A DNA stretch of 64,000 nucleotides from Breoghania sp037026715 (lineage in GTDB: Bacteria; Pseudomonadota; Alphaproteobacteria; Rhizobiales; Stappiaceae): the NCBI RefSeq assembly GCF_037026715.1, contig NZ_JBANCG010000007.1, forward strand, positions 306,520 through 370,519, given 5' to 3'. A program made the translations under genes and the position numbers. Below are positions 32,188-42,439 of this stretch, piece by piece. The notes under the pieces were generated by a model. The model did not search any database, was not told where the DNA came from, and saw only the letters and a program-made list of their open reading frames with translations. The first letter of the stretch is position 1. Every line of letters starts with the position of its first letter.

Positions 32188-33402
32188 TCAGATGTCGTAG
32201 CCGAGGATCTTGGCGACGGTGAACACGTCCTTGTCGCCCCGCCCGGACAGGTTCATGACGATGATCTGATCCTTGTCCATCTGCGGTGCGACCTTCACGA
32301 CCTGCGCGAGCGCATGGGCCGATTCCAGCGCCGGAATGATGCCTTCCACCCGGGTCAGGAGCTGGAAGGCGTCCAGTGCCTCGGTGTCCATGATGGGAAC
32401 GTATTCCACCCGGCCGATATCGTTCAGCCACGAATGCTCGGGCCCGATGCCGGGATAGTCGAGCCCGGCGGAAATCGAGTGGCCCTCGAAGATCTGGCCG
32501 TCGCCGTCCTGCAGCAGATAGGTGCGGTTGCCATGCAGGACGCCGGGCCTGCCGGCATTGAGCGAGGCGCAGTGCTTGTCGCCTTCAAGGCCGAGACCGC
32601 CGGCCTCCACGCCGACGATCTTCACGTCGGCGTCGTCGAGGAACGGATGGAACATGCCGATCGCATTGGAGCCACCGCCGACTGCTGCGACCAGCATGTC
32701 CGGAAGCCGGCCTTCGACCTCCAGGATCTGCTCGCGCGTCTCGCGCCCGATCACCGCCTGGAAATCGCGCACCATCTCCGGATAGGGATGCGGACCGGCC
32801 GCCGTACCGATCAGATAGTAGGTGTCCTCGACATTGGTCACCCAGTCGCGCAGTGCCTCGTTCATGGCGTCCTTGAGCGTGCCCGCGCCGGAGGTGACCG
32901 GCACCACTTCCGCGCCCAGCATCTTCATGCGGACCACGTTGGGCGCCTGCCGCTCCACGTCCGTCGCGCCCATGTAGACCACGCAGGGCAGCCCGAAACG
33001 GGCACAGACGGTTGCCGCCGCCACGCCATGCTGGCCGGCGCCGGTCTCCGCGATGATGCGGGTCTTGCCCATGCGCTTGGCCAGCACGATCTGGCCCAGG
33101 CAATTGTTGATCTTGTGGGAGCCGGTGTGGTTCAGCTCCTCGCGCTTCAGGTAGATCTTCGCGCCGCCGAGTTCTTCCGTCAGCCGCTCGGCGAAATAGA
33201 GCGGGCTCGGACGTCCCGTGTAATAGGTGTTGAGATACTCGATTTCCGCCGCGTAGGCGGGATCGGCCTTGGCTGCCTCGTAGGCCTGTTCCAGTTCGAG
33301 GATCAGCGGCATCAGCGTTTCAGCAACGAAACGCCCGCCGAAAATGCCGAAATGGCCGCTATCGTCCGGTCCCGAGCGCAATGTATTCGGCTTGTGGTCC
33401 AC
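32188..33402 (-). CDS. trpB: Tryptophan synthase beta chain
   Basis: PLP enzyme that condenses indole with serine. The PLP lysine is Lys97 in HTGSHKINN, AETGAGQHGVA and GGGSNAIGMF bind the cofactor and carboxylate, and the 404-residue length is standard. It follows trpF by about 104 nt. The normal next gene, trpA, is displaced by DUF2267, a repeat pair and DUF1127. Confidence 0.98.
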   Translation of the reverse strand: MDHKPNTLRSGPDDSGHFGIFGGRFVAETLMPLILELEQAYEAAKADPAYAAEIEYLNTYYTGRPSPLYFAERLTEELGGAKIYLKREELNHTGSHKINNCLGQIVLAKRMGKTRIIAETGAGQHGVAAATVCARFGLPCVVYMGATDVERQAPNVVRMKMLGAEVVPVTSGAGTLKDAMNEALRDWVTNVEDTYYLIGTAAGPHPYPEMVRDFQAVIGRETREQILEVEGRLPDMLVAAVGGGSNAIGMFHPFLDDADVKIVGVEAGGLGLEGDKHCASLNAGRPGVLHGNRTYLLQDGDGQIFEGHSISAGLDYPGIGPEHSWLNDIGRVEYVPIMDTEALDAFQLLTRVEGIIPALESAHALAQVVKVAPQMDKDQIIVMNLSGRGDKDVFTVAKILGYDI

Positions 33403-33506
33403 GTCGCCTGTCCTCGTCCTGAAGCACCTTGTGAGCGCCCGGCCGCGCGGCTTCGGGCGTACAGAAGATGCCTGTTTTCAAAATATCGGCGCAATCCCGT
33501 TTGCGT

Positions 33507-34172
33507 TCAATCAAACGCCGAGCGCTCCGGATCGACTCTATGTACGGTTTCGATGAACCGGCGGATCAGCCGCGCGTCCTTGACGCCTCGTTCCGCCTCG
33601 ACGCCGGACGACACATCGACGGCGCCCGCGCCCGTGATGTCCAGCGCCTCCGCGACATTGTCGGCGTCAAGTCCACCGGAAAGCATGAAGGGCACGTCGA
33701 GGTCAAGGTTTTCCATGAGGCGCCAGTCGAAGCGCTTTCCCGAACCGCCCGGAACTTCGGCGTCGCGCGGCGGCTTGCTGTCGAAGAGAATCCGGTCGGC
33801 GATGCCGACATAGCGCGAAACCGCCTTCAGATCGTCCCGTTCGCGGATGCCGAAGGCCTTCATGACCGGCGTCTCGAAACGTTCGCGGATCTCGCGAACC
33901 CGCTCCGGGCTTTCGGATCCGTGAAGCTGCAGCCAGTCGGGCGCGACCTGATCGACGATTTCGCCAAGCAGTGCATCATCGGCGTCCACCGTCAGCGCGA
34001 CGATCTCGGCCCTTCCCCGCGCCAGCGCGGCAAGGTCCCGCGCCGTCTCCATGGAAACGTGACGCGGGCTTTTGGGAAAGAACACCAGCCCGACCATGTC
34101 GGCCCCGGCATCGAGGGCGGCATTCATGGTGTTGGTGGTGGAAAGGCCGCAGATCTTGACGATAATGGGCAT
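33507..34172 (-). CDS. trpF: Phosphoribosylanthranilate isomerase
   Basis: Amadori rearrangement of phosphoribosylanthranilate in tryptophan synthesis. KICGLST (residues 6-12) contains the catalytic Cys8, GLVFFPKSPRH follows, and LSGGLDADNV and DVSSGVE near the C-terminus bind phosphate. The 221-residue length is typical. First gene of the minus-strand trpF-trpB-...-trpA-accD-folC series. Confidence 0.96.
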   Translation of the reverse strand: MPIIVKICGLSTTNTMNAALDAGADMVGLVFFPKSPRHVSMETARDLAALARGRAEIVALTVDADDALLGEIVDQVAPDWLQLHGSESPERVREIRERFETPVMKAFGIRERDDLKAVSRYVGIADRILFDSKPPRDAEVPGGSGKRFDWRLMENLDLDVPFMLSGGLDADNVAEALDITGAGAVDVSSGVEAERGVKDARLIRRFIETVHRVDPERSAFD

Positions 34173-34303
34173 GATGGTTGCCGGATGGTCCGATGGAGCG
34201 TCACCGCGGATCGCATCCGCGGTGACGGATCTTGAGAGAACTTCGAACGCTCCTTGAGCGAAAACCGGGAGCGCCGCGGCTTTGCTCGAGTTGCGCCGTG
34301 GGC

Positions 34304-36586
34304 TCAGGTGACGTTGTAGGCGGCCACCGCCGCCATGTTGACGATGTCGCTGTCCTTCGACGACATCGAGACAATCTGCACCGGCTTGTCGAGGCCGACG
34401 AGCAGCGGGCCGATCACGGTCGAACCGCCCAGTTCCTGCAGCATCTTTGTGGAGATGGAAGCGGCATGGAAGGCCGGCATGATCAGCACGTTGGCCGGCC
34501 CGGACAGGCGGCAGAACGGATAGGCGGCCATGGCGTCCATGTTGAGCGCAACGTCCGCAGCCATCTCGCCGTCATACTCGAAATCGACCCGGCGCTTGTC
34601 GAGGATCGCAACTGCCTCGATCACCCGCTCCGCCCGTTCTGATGCGGGATGGCCGAAGGTGGAGAAGGCGAGCATGGCGACGCGCGGCTCGGTGCCGAGC
34701 CGGCGCGCCACGTGGGCAGCCTCTTCCGCGATGTCGGCGAGTTCTTCAGAGGTCGGCATGGCATGGACGGCGGTATCGGCCACCAGCACCTGCCGTCCGC
34801 GCGCCAGCACCAGCGAGGCGCCGATCACCCGGTGGCCCGGCTTGGTGTCGATGACCTTGCGCACGGTGTCGAGCGCGACGGAATAGTTTCGGGTCGTCCC
34901 GGTTACCATTGCGTCGGCATCGCCGCGCGCAACCATGATCGCGCCCCAGTAGTTGCGGTCGCCGTTGACGAGGCGCTGACAGTCACGCAGCAGATAGCCG
35001 CGCCGCTGCAGCCGCGCATAGAGGAATTCGGCATAGTCCCGGTTCTTGTTGGACAGCCGGGCGTTCTGGATCTCGATGCCGGCGCGCAACTCGATGCCCG
35101 CTTCGTTCGCCACCCGGTGGATCTCGTCCTCACGCCCGATCAGGATCGCCGTGCCCAGCCCTTGGGCTACGAAGGCGGAGGCCGCCCGCATCACCTGCGG
35201 CTCCTCGCCCTCGGCGAAGACCACGCGCTTGGGCGACGAACGGACCTTGGAGAAGATCCGCTGCAGGGTGCCCGCGACCGGATCGCGCCGCGCATTCAGC
35301 GCCTCCTTGTAGGCGTCCATGTCGACGATCGGCTTGCGGGCGACGCCGGAATCCATCGCCGCCTTGGCAACGGCCGGCGAAACGTGGGAGATAAGCCGCG
35401 GATCGAAGGGAACCGGAATGATGTATTCCGGGCCAAACTTCGGGCGGTTGCCCTTGTAGGCGGCTGCCACCTCGTCCGGCACGTCCTCACGGGCGAGCGC
35501 GGCGAGCGCCTCGGCGGCGGCGACCTTCATCGGCTCGTTGATGGTGGTCGCCTGCACGTCAAGCGCGCCGCGGAAGATGTAGGGAAAGCCCAGGACGTTG
35601 TTGACCTGGTTGGCATAGTCGGAGCGACCCGTCGCCATGATCGCGTCGTCGCGGACAGCGGCCACTTCCTCCGGCGTGATTTCCGGATCCGGGTTCGCCA
35701 TGGCGAAGATGATCGGCTTGTCGGCCATGGTGGCGACCATGTCCGGCGTCAGCGCACCCTTGACGGAAACGCCCATGAACACGTCCGCGCCCTTCAGCGC
35801 TTCCGCCAGCGAGCGCGCTTCGGTCGGGACGGCGTGAGCCGACTTCCACTGGTTCATGCCCGCTTCGCGGCCCTGGTAGATCGGGCCCTTGGTGTCGCAC
35901 AGGATGACGTTCTCATGCGGCACGCCCAGCGCCTTGATCAGTTCGATGCAGGCGATGCCGGCCGCGCCTGCGCCGTTGCACACGACCTTCATCGTCTTGA
36001 TGTCGCGCCCGGTGATCATTGCCGCGTTGATCAGGCCCGCGGCCGCGATGATCGCGGTGCCGTGCTGGTCGTCATGAAAGACGGGGATGTCCATCAACTC
36101 GCGCAGGCGGCTTTCGATGATGAAGCAGTCCGGCGCCTTGATGTCTTCCAGGTTGATGCCGCCGAAGGTGGGCCCCAGATAACGCACGCAGTTGATGAAT
36201 TCATCGACGTCGCTGGTGTCGATTTCCAGATCGATCGAGTCCACGTCGGCGAACCGCTTGAACAGGACGGACTTGCCTTCCATCACCGGTTTTGCCGCAA
36301 GCGGACCCAGATTGCCGAGGCCGAGAATGGCGGTACCGTTAGTGACCACCGCAACCAGATTGCCGCGAGCGGTGTAGTCGAAGGCGCGCGAGGGATCTTC
36401 CTTGATGGCCAGTACGGGCACCGCAACGCCAGGCGAATAGGCGAGCGAAAGGTCGCGCTGCGTCGCCATCGGCTTGGTCGGTACGATCTCCAGCTTCCCC
36501 GGCTTGCCCTGCTGATGGAACAGGAGCGCTTCCTGTTCGGTGAAGGAGGGACCGCTTTTGGCCGGTTCGTCGCGAGATGCCATCAT
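34304..36586 (-). CDS. maeB: NADP-dependent malic enzyme with phosphotransacetylase-like C-terminal domain
   Basis: Oxidative decarboxylation of malate to pyruvate. The N-terminal part has the malic enzyme signatures (SLAYSPGVAVP, FHDDQHGTAII, NGAGAAGIACIELI); from about residue 440 onward a phosphate acetyltransferase-like domain follows (VFAEGEEPQVMRAASAF), which in related MaeB enzymes is regulatory and binds acetyl-CoA rather than being catalytic. Length is 760 residues, typical of the fused type. The start is one of two consecutive ATGs (MMASRDEP). It is divergent from mutS with a 133-bp gap. Confidence 0.94.
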   Translation of the reverse strand: MMASRDEPAKSGPSFTEQEALLFHQQGKPGKLEIVPTKPMATQRDLSLAYSPGVAVPVLAIKEDPSRAFDYTARGNLVAVVTNGTAILGLGNLGPLAAKPVMEGKSVLFKRFADVDSIDLEIDTSDVDEFINCVRYLGPTFGGINLEDIKAPDCFIIESRLRELMDIPVFHDDQHGTAIIAAAGLINAAMITGRDIKTMKVVCNGAGAAGIACIELIKALGVPHENVILCDTKGPIYQGREAGMNQWKSAHAVPTEARSLAEALKGADVFMGVSVKGALTPDMVATMADKPIIFAMANPDPEITPEEVAAVRDDAIMATGRSDYANQVNNVLGFPYIFRGALDVQATTINEPMKVAAAEALAALAREDVPDEVAAAYKGNRPKFGPEYIIPVPFDPRLISHVSPAVAKAAMDSGVARKPIVDMDAYKEALNARRDPVAGTLQRIFSKVRSSPKRVVFAEGEEPQVMRAASAFVAQGLGTAILIGREDEIHRVANEAGIELRAGIEIQNARLSNKNRDYAEFLYARLQRRGYLLRDCQRLVNGDRNYWGAIMVARGDADAMVTGTTRNYSVALDTVRKVIDTKPGHRVIGASLVLARGRQVLVADTAVHAMPTSEELADIAEEAAHVARRLGTEPRVAMLAFSTFGHPASERAERVIEAVAILDKRRVDFEYDGEMAADVALNMDAMAAYPFCRLSGPANVLIMPAFHAASISTKMLQELGGSTVIGPLLVGLDKPVQIVSMSSKDSDIVNMAAVAAYNVT

Positions 36587-36719
36587 TCTCCCCGTGATTT
36601 GCCCGGGGCGCTCGCCGCCCGGGTGGGCCGCGACATTATCCCCCGAAAACAGGGGCCACAAGGCATGCGTGCCGGCGGGGGTCGTGAAACTCCGCAATCA
36701 GTTTGATAACGTCGCCGCC

Positions 36720-39440
36720 ATGACGAGTGCCAAGGCTGAAACCAAACCTGCTTCCCCCCGGCCGCAAGCCACGCCGATGATGGAGCAGTACATCGAGATC
36801 AAGACGGCCAATCCCGATAGTCTGCTGTTCTATCGGATGGGCGACTTCTACGAGCTTTTCTTCGAGGACGCGGAGGTCGCCTCACGCGCCCTCGGCATCA
36901 CGCTGACCAAGCGCGGCAAGCATCTGGGCGAGGACATCCCCATGTGCGGCGTGCCCATTCACGCCGCCGACGACTATCTGCAAAAGCTCATCGCCCTCGG
37001 TCACAGGGTCGCGGTCTGCGAACAGACCGAGGATCCGGCGGAGGCCAGAAAGCGCGGCTCCAAGTCGGTCGTGCGCCGCGATGTGGTGCGCCTCGTCACG
37101 CCCGGTACATTGACCGAAGAACGGCTGCTGGAGGCCGGCGCCAACAACTATCTGGCCGCCGTCTCGCGCCTTCGCACCGGCGAGGGTGCCGGCACCTTCG
37201 GCATCGCCTGGATCGACATCTCCACTGGAGCCTTCCGCGTGACGGAGGCGGACGCCGTCAATCTGCCGGCGGAGCTTGCCCGCATCGATGCCAGCGAGAT
37301 CGTCATCCCCGACGTCCTGGACGACGACGCGGAACTGAGGAGCGTCTGGCGGTCGTTGCGCGGCGCGGTCGTGCCCGTCGCCCGCGCGCTTTTTGACGGC
37401 GCGACCGCTGCCGATCGGCTCGCCTCCTTCTTTCAGGTTGCGACGCTTGACGGCTTTGGCGCCTTCACGCGCGCCGAACTGTGCGCCGCTTCCGCCGTCG
37501 TCGCCTATGTCGAGAAGACCCAGCTCGGTCAGCGCCCGCCGCTCGATGCGCCGGTGCGCGATTCCGCCGGCCGCGCCATGCTGATCGATCCCGCAACGCG
37601 GGCGAACCTGGAGCTTGTCCGCACGCTGTCGGGCGAAAAGTCCGGTTCGCTGCTGTCCGTCATCGACCGCACGGTGACCGGCGGCGGTTCGCGCCTGCTG
37701 GCCGGCCGTCTCGCAGCGCCCCTGACCGATCCGGCGGAAATCCTGGCGCGGCATGATTCGCTGGCCTTCCTGCACGAGGACACGCTGCTGCGCGAACGTC
37801 TGCGCGGCGCCCTGCGCGAGGCCCCGGACATGCCGCGCGCGCTCTCGCGCATCGCGCTCGATCGTGCCGGTCCGCGAGATCTTGCCGCCGTCCGCCACGG
37901 GCTTGAGGCGGCACTTGCGATTTCGGCACTTTTTGAGGCGTGTCCCGTCGCGCCGCCGGCCGAACTGGCTTCGGCGCAGGCAGCACTTGCCGCAGCGCCC
38001 CGTGATCTGGCCGAAAAGCTCGCCGCCGCACTCGACGACGACCTGCCGCTTCTGAAACGCGACGGCGGTTTCGTGCGCGCAGGCTACGCGGGCGAACTCG
38101 ACGAACTGCGCCAGCTTCGCGACGAAAGCCGCAAGGTGATCGCCCGCCTGCAGGCCGAATATTCCGAGACCGCCGGCATCCGCGCGCTGAAGATCAAGCA
38201 CAACAACGTGCTCGGCTGGTTCATCGAGGTGCCCGCCGCCCATGCCGACAAGCTCACCAGTGAGCCCGGCACCTTCATCCACCGCCAGACCATGGCGGGG
38301 GCGATGCGCTTCACCACGACCGAACTCTCCGACCTGGAGAGCAAGATCGCCAATGCCGGCGACCGTTCGCTTGCCATCGAGCTGGAGATCTTCGCGGATC
38401 TCGCTGCCTCGACCGTTTCGGTGGGCGATGCGGTCAAGGCCGCGGCCGAAGCGCTCGCCGTTCTCGACGTCACCGCCGCGCTCGCGACGCTGGCGGAGGC
38501 CGAGGGGTATGCCCGGCCGACGGTCGACGACAGCCTCGCCTTCGATATCGTCGGCGGCCGCCATCCGGTGGTCGAACAGGCGCTCCGGCGCGACAGCGGC
38601 GAACCGTTCGTCGCCAACGACTGCGATCTCGGCCCCGGCAAGGATGCCGGCAGTGGCCGCATCTGGCTCGTCACCGGCCCCAACATGGCCGGTAAATCGA
38701 CTTTCCTGCGCCAGAACGCGTTGATCGCGGTGCTCGCCCAGATCGGCTCCTACGTTCCGGCCGCCTCGGCTCATATCGGCGTGGTTGACCGGCTGTTCTC
38801 GCGCGTCGGCGCCGCCGATGATCTGGCGCGCGGCCGGTCCACCTTCATGGTTGAGATGGTCGAGACGGCGGCGATCCTCAACCAGGCGGGCGAGCGCTCG
38901 CTGGTGATCCTCGACGAGATCGGCCGCGGCACCGCCACCTTCGACGGGCTTTCGATCGCCTGGGCGGCGATCGAGCACCTGCACGAGGTCAACCGCGCCC
39001 GCGCGCTGTTTGCCACCCACTATCACGAGCTGACCGCGCTCTCCCAGCGCCTCGACCGGCTGGAAAATGCCACGGTCAAGGTCAAGGAATGGAAGGGCGA
39101 CGTCGTCTTCCTGCACGAGATCGTGCCCGGCGCGGCCGACCGGTCCTACGGCATCCAGGTGGCGAAGCTCGCTGGCCTTCCCGCGGCCGTCGTCGAGCGC
39201 GCCCGCGCCGTCCTCACCCAGTTGGAGGAGCAGGACCGCCGCGCACCTGCGGAGGCGCTGATCGACGATCTTCCGCTTTTCGCGGCGCAGGTTGCGAGGC
39301 CCCAGCCGGCTGCCGCGCTTGCCGTTTCCGACGAGCTCGGCGAATTGCTGGACACGCTTGATCCCGACGACATGACGCCGCGCCAGGCGCAGGAGGCGCT
39401 CTATCGGCTGAAGGCGAAGCGGGGCGAAACCAAAGTCTAG
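36720..39440 (+). CDS. mutS: DNA mismatch repair protein MutS
   Basis: Recognises mismatches and recruits MutL. The mismatch-reading FYELFFEDA motif with its phenylalanine (about residues 42-50) is near the N-terminus after MMEQYIEIK; the ATPase P-loop GPNMAGKST is around residue 653, followed by VDRLFSRVGAADDLARG and LDEIGRGTATFDG. Length is 906 residues. The ATG giving MTSAKAETKP is used; an open frame extends 60 codons upstream into the maeB promoter side without similarity. Confidence 0.97.
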   Translation: MTSAKAETKPASPRPQATPMMEQYIEIKTANPDSLLFYRMGDFYELFFEDAEVASRALGITLTKRGKHLGEDIPMCGVPIHAADDYLQKLIALGHRVAVCEQTEDPAEARKRGSKSVVRRDVVRLVTPGTLTEERLLEAGANNYLAAVSRLRTGEGAGTFGIAWIDISTGAFRVTEADAVNLPAELARIDASEIVIPDVLDDDAELRSVWRSLRGAVVPVARALFDGATAADRLASFFQVATLDGFGAFTRAELCAASAVVAYVEKTQLGQRPPLDAPVRDSAGRAMLIDPATRANLELVRTLSGEKSGSLLSVIDRTVTGGGSRLLAGRLAAPLTDPAEILARHDSLAFLHEDTLLRERLRGALREAPDMPRALSRIALDRAGPRDLAAVRHGLEAALAISALFEACPVAPPAELASAQAALAAAPRDLAEKLAAALDDDLPLLKRDGGFVRAGYAGELDELRQLRDESRKVIARLQAEYSETAGIRALKIKHNNVLGWFIEVPAAHADKLTSEPGTFIHRQTMAGAMRFTTTELSDLESKIANAGDRSLAIELEIFADLAASTVSVGDAVKAAAEALAVLDVTAALATLAEAEGYARPTVDDSLAFDIVGGRHPVVEQALRRDSGEPFVANDCDLGPGKDAGSGRIWLVTGPNMAGKSTFLRQNALIAVLAQIGSYVPAASAHIGVVDRLFSRVGAADDLARGRSTFMVEMVETAAILNQAGERSLVILDEIGRGTATFDGLSIAWAAIEHLHEVNRARALFATHYHELTALSQRLDRLENATVKVKEWKGDVVFLHEIVPGAADRSYGIQVAKLAGLPAAVVERARAVLTQLEEQDRRAPAEALIDDLPLFAAQVARPQPAAALAVSDELGELLDTLDPDDMTPRQAQEALYRLKAKRGETKV

Positions 39441-39631
39441 GCACAATCCGCATGGGATACGGGATGCGGCGGACGGATCGTCGCCGCAATGATGCTATCT
39501 AACGCCGATCGCGGTCGGAATGCGGACGAACGTCATCAGGTGACGGTCCCGCCAGAACCGCAAAGCCCTGCGTGCGCTGCGCAAGACACTGCTATATCGT
39601 GGCGCGACTCGCTGTTTCCGGATCCCTCCTC

Positions 39632-42439
39632 ATGACGAACAAGAGCGATACCCTCGCCGGACTGATCGATGCCGACGGCTTGCGTGAAAGGCTTTCGGCG
39701 CTGACGAAAGATGGAGACGGATCCGATCCCGCGATCCGCTCCGAGGTCCTGGGCCTTCTGAAGGCGGCCTATCAGGAGGGACGCGACGAGGCGGAACGGC
39801 GTCTGCGCGCGGACGGCGGCGGCGTTCTTTGCGCTCAGCGCCTCGCCCATGTCCAGGATGAGATCATCCGGGTCATCTACGATTTCGCGGTCTGGCACGT
39901 CTACCGGGTGATGAACGCGTCCTCGGCCGAGCACATGGCCGTGGTGGCGGTCGGCGGCTACGGCCGCGGCACGCTGGCGCCGGGCTCCGACGTCGATCTC
40001 CTGTTCGTGCTGCCCTACAAGCAGACGCCGTGGGGCGAACAGGTCGTCGAATACATTCTCTACATGCTCTGGGACATGGGTCTGAAGGTGGGGCATGCCA
40101 CGCGTTCTGTGAACGACTGCGTGCGCCTGTCGCGCTCCGACATGACCATCCGCACAGCCATTCTGGAAGCCCGCTTCCTGTGGGGCGATCAGCCGCTTTT
40201 CGAGGAACTGACGAAACGCTTCGACGAGGAGGTGGTGAAGAACACCGCCACCGAGTTCGTCACCGCCAAGCTCGCCGAACGCGACGAGCGCCACCGCCGC
40301 CAGGGTGCCTCGCGCTATCTGGTGGAGCCCAACGTCAAGGAGGGCAAGGGCGGTTTGCGCGATCTCAACACCTTGTTCTGGATCGCGAAATACGCCTATC
40401 GCGTGCAGTCGGGCAGCGAAATGGTCAAGGCCGGGGTGTTCTCCCGGCGCGAATACACGCGGTTTGTCCAGTGCGAGGATTTCCTGTGGGCGGTGCGCTG
40501 CCACATGCACTTCCTCACCGGCCGTTCCGAAGAGCGGCTCTCCTTTGACATCCAGCGCGAGATCGCCCAGCGCCTCGACTACACCGCCCATCCCGGCCAG
40601 CGCGACGTGGAACGCTTCATGAAGCACTATTTCCTCGTCGCCAAGGATGTCGGCGATCTGACGCGCATCGTCTGCGCCGATCTGGAGGAAAAGCACGTCA
40701 AGCAGACGCCGGGACTGTCCCGTTTCCTCGGTGTTCTGCGCGGGGCCCGCAGGCGACGGCCGCTCGACGGCTCGACGGATTTCGTCATCGACAACCAGCG
40801 CCTGAACGTGACGAACGAGGACGTTTTCAAGCGCGATCCGGTCAACATGATCCGGATCTTTTCCCTTGCCGAGCGCCACGATCTTCTCTTCCACCCCGAT
40901 GCGATGCGGCTGGTGCGCCGCTCCCGGCGGCTGATCGACAAGGACCTTCGCGCAAATCCCGAGGCCAACCGGCTCTTCCTCAACATCCTGACCTCGCGCA
41001 ACGACCCCGAAACGGTTCTGCGGCGCATGAGCGAGGCGGGCGTGCTGTCGCGCTTCATCCCCGACTTCGGCAAGGTCGTGGCGATGATGCAGTTCAACAT
41101 GTACCACCATTACACGGTGGACGAGCACCTGCTGCGCGCCATCGGCGTGCTGTCGGAACTGGAGCGCGGCAACCGCGGCGACGACCATCCGCTGGCCACG
41201 ACGCTCATCAAGGAGATCCAGAACCGCCGCGTTCTCTATGTCGCGCTGTTCCTGCACGACATCGCCAAGGGCCGGCCGGAGGATCATTCCATCGTTGGTG
41301 CCCGCATCGCCAAGCGCCTGTGCCCGAGGATGGGCCTGACGCCGGCTGAGACCGAAACGGTCTCCTGGCTCATCGAGTATCATCTTCTGCTAAGCACGAT
41401 CGCCCAGTCGCGCGATCTCAATGATCGCAAGACGATCGCCGATTTCGCCGCCGTCGTGCAGACGCCGGAGCGGCTGAAACTGCTGCTGATCCTCACCGTC
41501 GCCGACATCAAGGCGGTGGGGCCGGGCGTCTTCACCGGCTGGAAGGGCCAGCTGCTGCGCACGCTCTATTACGAAACCGAAACGGTGCTGACCGGCGGCT
41601 CCTCCCATGTCGGCGAGGGGCGTGTTGCCGCCGCCCAGGATGAGCTGGCGAAGTCGCTTGGCGACTGGAGCGCCCAGGAGATCGACAGCTACCGCCAGCG
41701 TCATTATCCGGCCTATTGGGTGCGCGTCGATCTGGACGACAAGCGTGCCCACGCCAACCTGATCCGCGAGGCCGACAAATCGGGCGACCGGCTCGCCACC
41801 CGCGTCGCCACGCATGCCTTCGAAGGCGTCACCGAGATCACGGTTCTCGCTCCCGACCACCCGCGTCTGCTCTCCACCATCGCCGGGGCCTGTTCGGTTG
41901 CCGGCGCGAACATCGTCGACGCGCACATCTATACGACCACCGACGGTCTTGCCCTGGACTCCATCTTCGTCACCCGCGAGCTGCCGGATGACGCGGATGA
42001 GAGACGGCGCGGCGAACGGGTGACGCGGCTCATCCGCGATTGCCTTCGTGGCAAGGAGAAGCTGCCGGAAAGCGTCGTGCACAAGAGTTCCGGCCGCAAC
42101 CGGGCCCGCGCCTTCCGGCTGGAAACGGAGGTGCTGGTCAAGAACTCCGTCTCCGAGCAGCACACGGTGCTGGAGATGTCCGGCCTCGACAGGCCCGGCC
42201 TGCTCTACGATCTCACCCGCGAAATCTCCGCGCTCAATCTCAACATCGCCTCCGCCCACGTCGCGACCTTCGGCGAGCGCGCGGTCGACGTCTTCTATGT
42301 CACCGATCTCACCGGCCAGAAGATCTCCAACATCACGCGCCAGGCCAATATCCGCCAGCGCCTGACGGAGGCCTTCGACGGCGAAGGCCGGGCGCGGGCG
42401 CCGAAGCCGGGCCAGCGCGCCGTGGTCGCCGCCAAATGA
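39632..42439 (+). CDS. glnD: [Protein-PII] uridylyltransferase/uridylyl-removing enzyme GlnD
   Basis: Senses glutamine and adds or removes UMP on PII proteins, controlling nitrogen metabolism. Domains in order: nucleotidyltransferase with GGYGRGTLAPGSDVDLL (about residues 108-124), a helical linker, the HD hydrolase domain around HDIAKGRPEDHS, and two C-terminal ACT domains (starting near EITVLAPDHP and LEMSGLDRPG) that bind glutamine. The 935-residue length is normal. The last codons overlap murJ by 4 nt, a conserved glnD-murJ coupling in this lineage. Confidence 0.97.
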   Translation: MTNKSDTLAGLIDADGLRERLSALTKDGDGSDPAIRSEVLGLLKAAYQEGRDEAERRLRADGGGVLCAQRLAHVQDEIIRVIYDFAVWHVYRVMNASSAEHMAVVAVGGYGRGTLAPGSDVDLLFVLPYKQTPWGEQVVEYILYMLWDMGLKVGHATRSVNDCVRLSRSDMTIRTAILEARFLWGDQPLFEELTKRFDEEVVKNTATEFVTAKLAERDERHRRQGASRYLVEPNVKEGKGGLRDLNTLFWIAKYAYRVQSGSEMVKAGVFSRREYTRFVQCEDFLWAVRCHMHFLTGRSEERLSFDIQREIAQRLDYTAHPGQRDVERFMKHYFLVAKDVGDLTRIVCADLEEKHVKQTPGLSRFLGVLRGARRRRPLDGSTDFVIDNQRLNVTNEDVFKRDPVNMIRIFSLAERHDLLFHPDAMRLVRRSRRLIDKDLRANPEANRLFLNILTSRNDPETVLRRMSEAGVLSRFIPDFGKVVAMMQFNMYHHYTVDEHLLRAIGVLSELERGNRGDDHPLATTLIKEIQNRRVLYVALFLHDIAKGRPEDHSIVGARIAKRLCPRMGLTPAETETVSWLIEYHLLLSTIAQSRDLNDRKTIADFAAVVQTPERLKLLLILTVADIKAVGPGVFTGWKGQLLRTLYYETETVLTGGSSHVGEGRVAAAQDELAKSLGDWSAQEIDSYRQRHYPAYWVRVDLDDKRAHANLIREADKSGDRLATRVATHAFEGVTEITVLAPDHPRLLSTIAGACSVAGANIVDAHIYTTTDGLALDSIFVTRELPDDADERRRGERVTRLIRDCLRGKEKLPESVVHKSSGRNRARAFRLETEVLVKNSVSEQHTVLEMSGLDRPGLLYDLTREISALNLNIASAHVATFGERAVDVFYVTDLTGQKISNITRQANIRQRLTEAFDGEGRARAPKPGQRAVVAAK

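Noticed and set aside
36882..39446. An 854-codon open frame antisense to mutS
   Set aside because: It has no recognisable domain and low-complexity, arginine/glycine-rich composition; it is a by-product of high GC at third codon positions in mutS.
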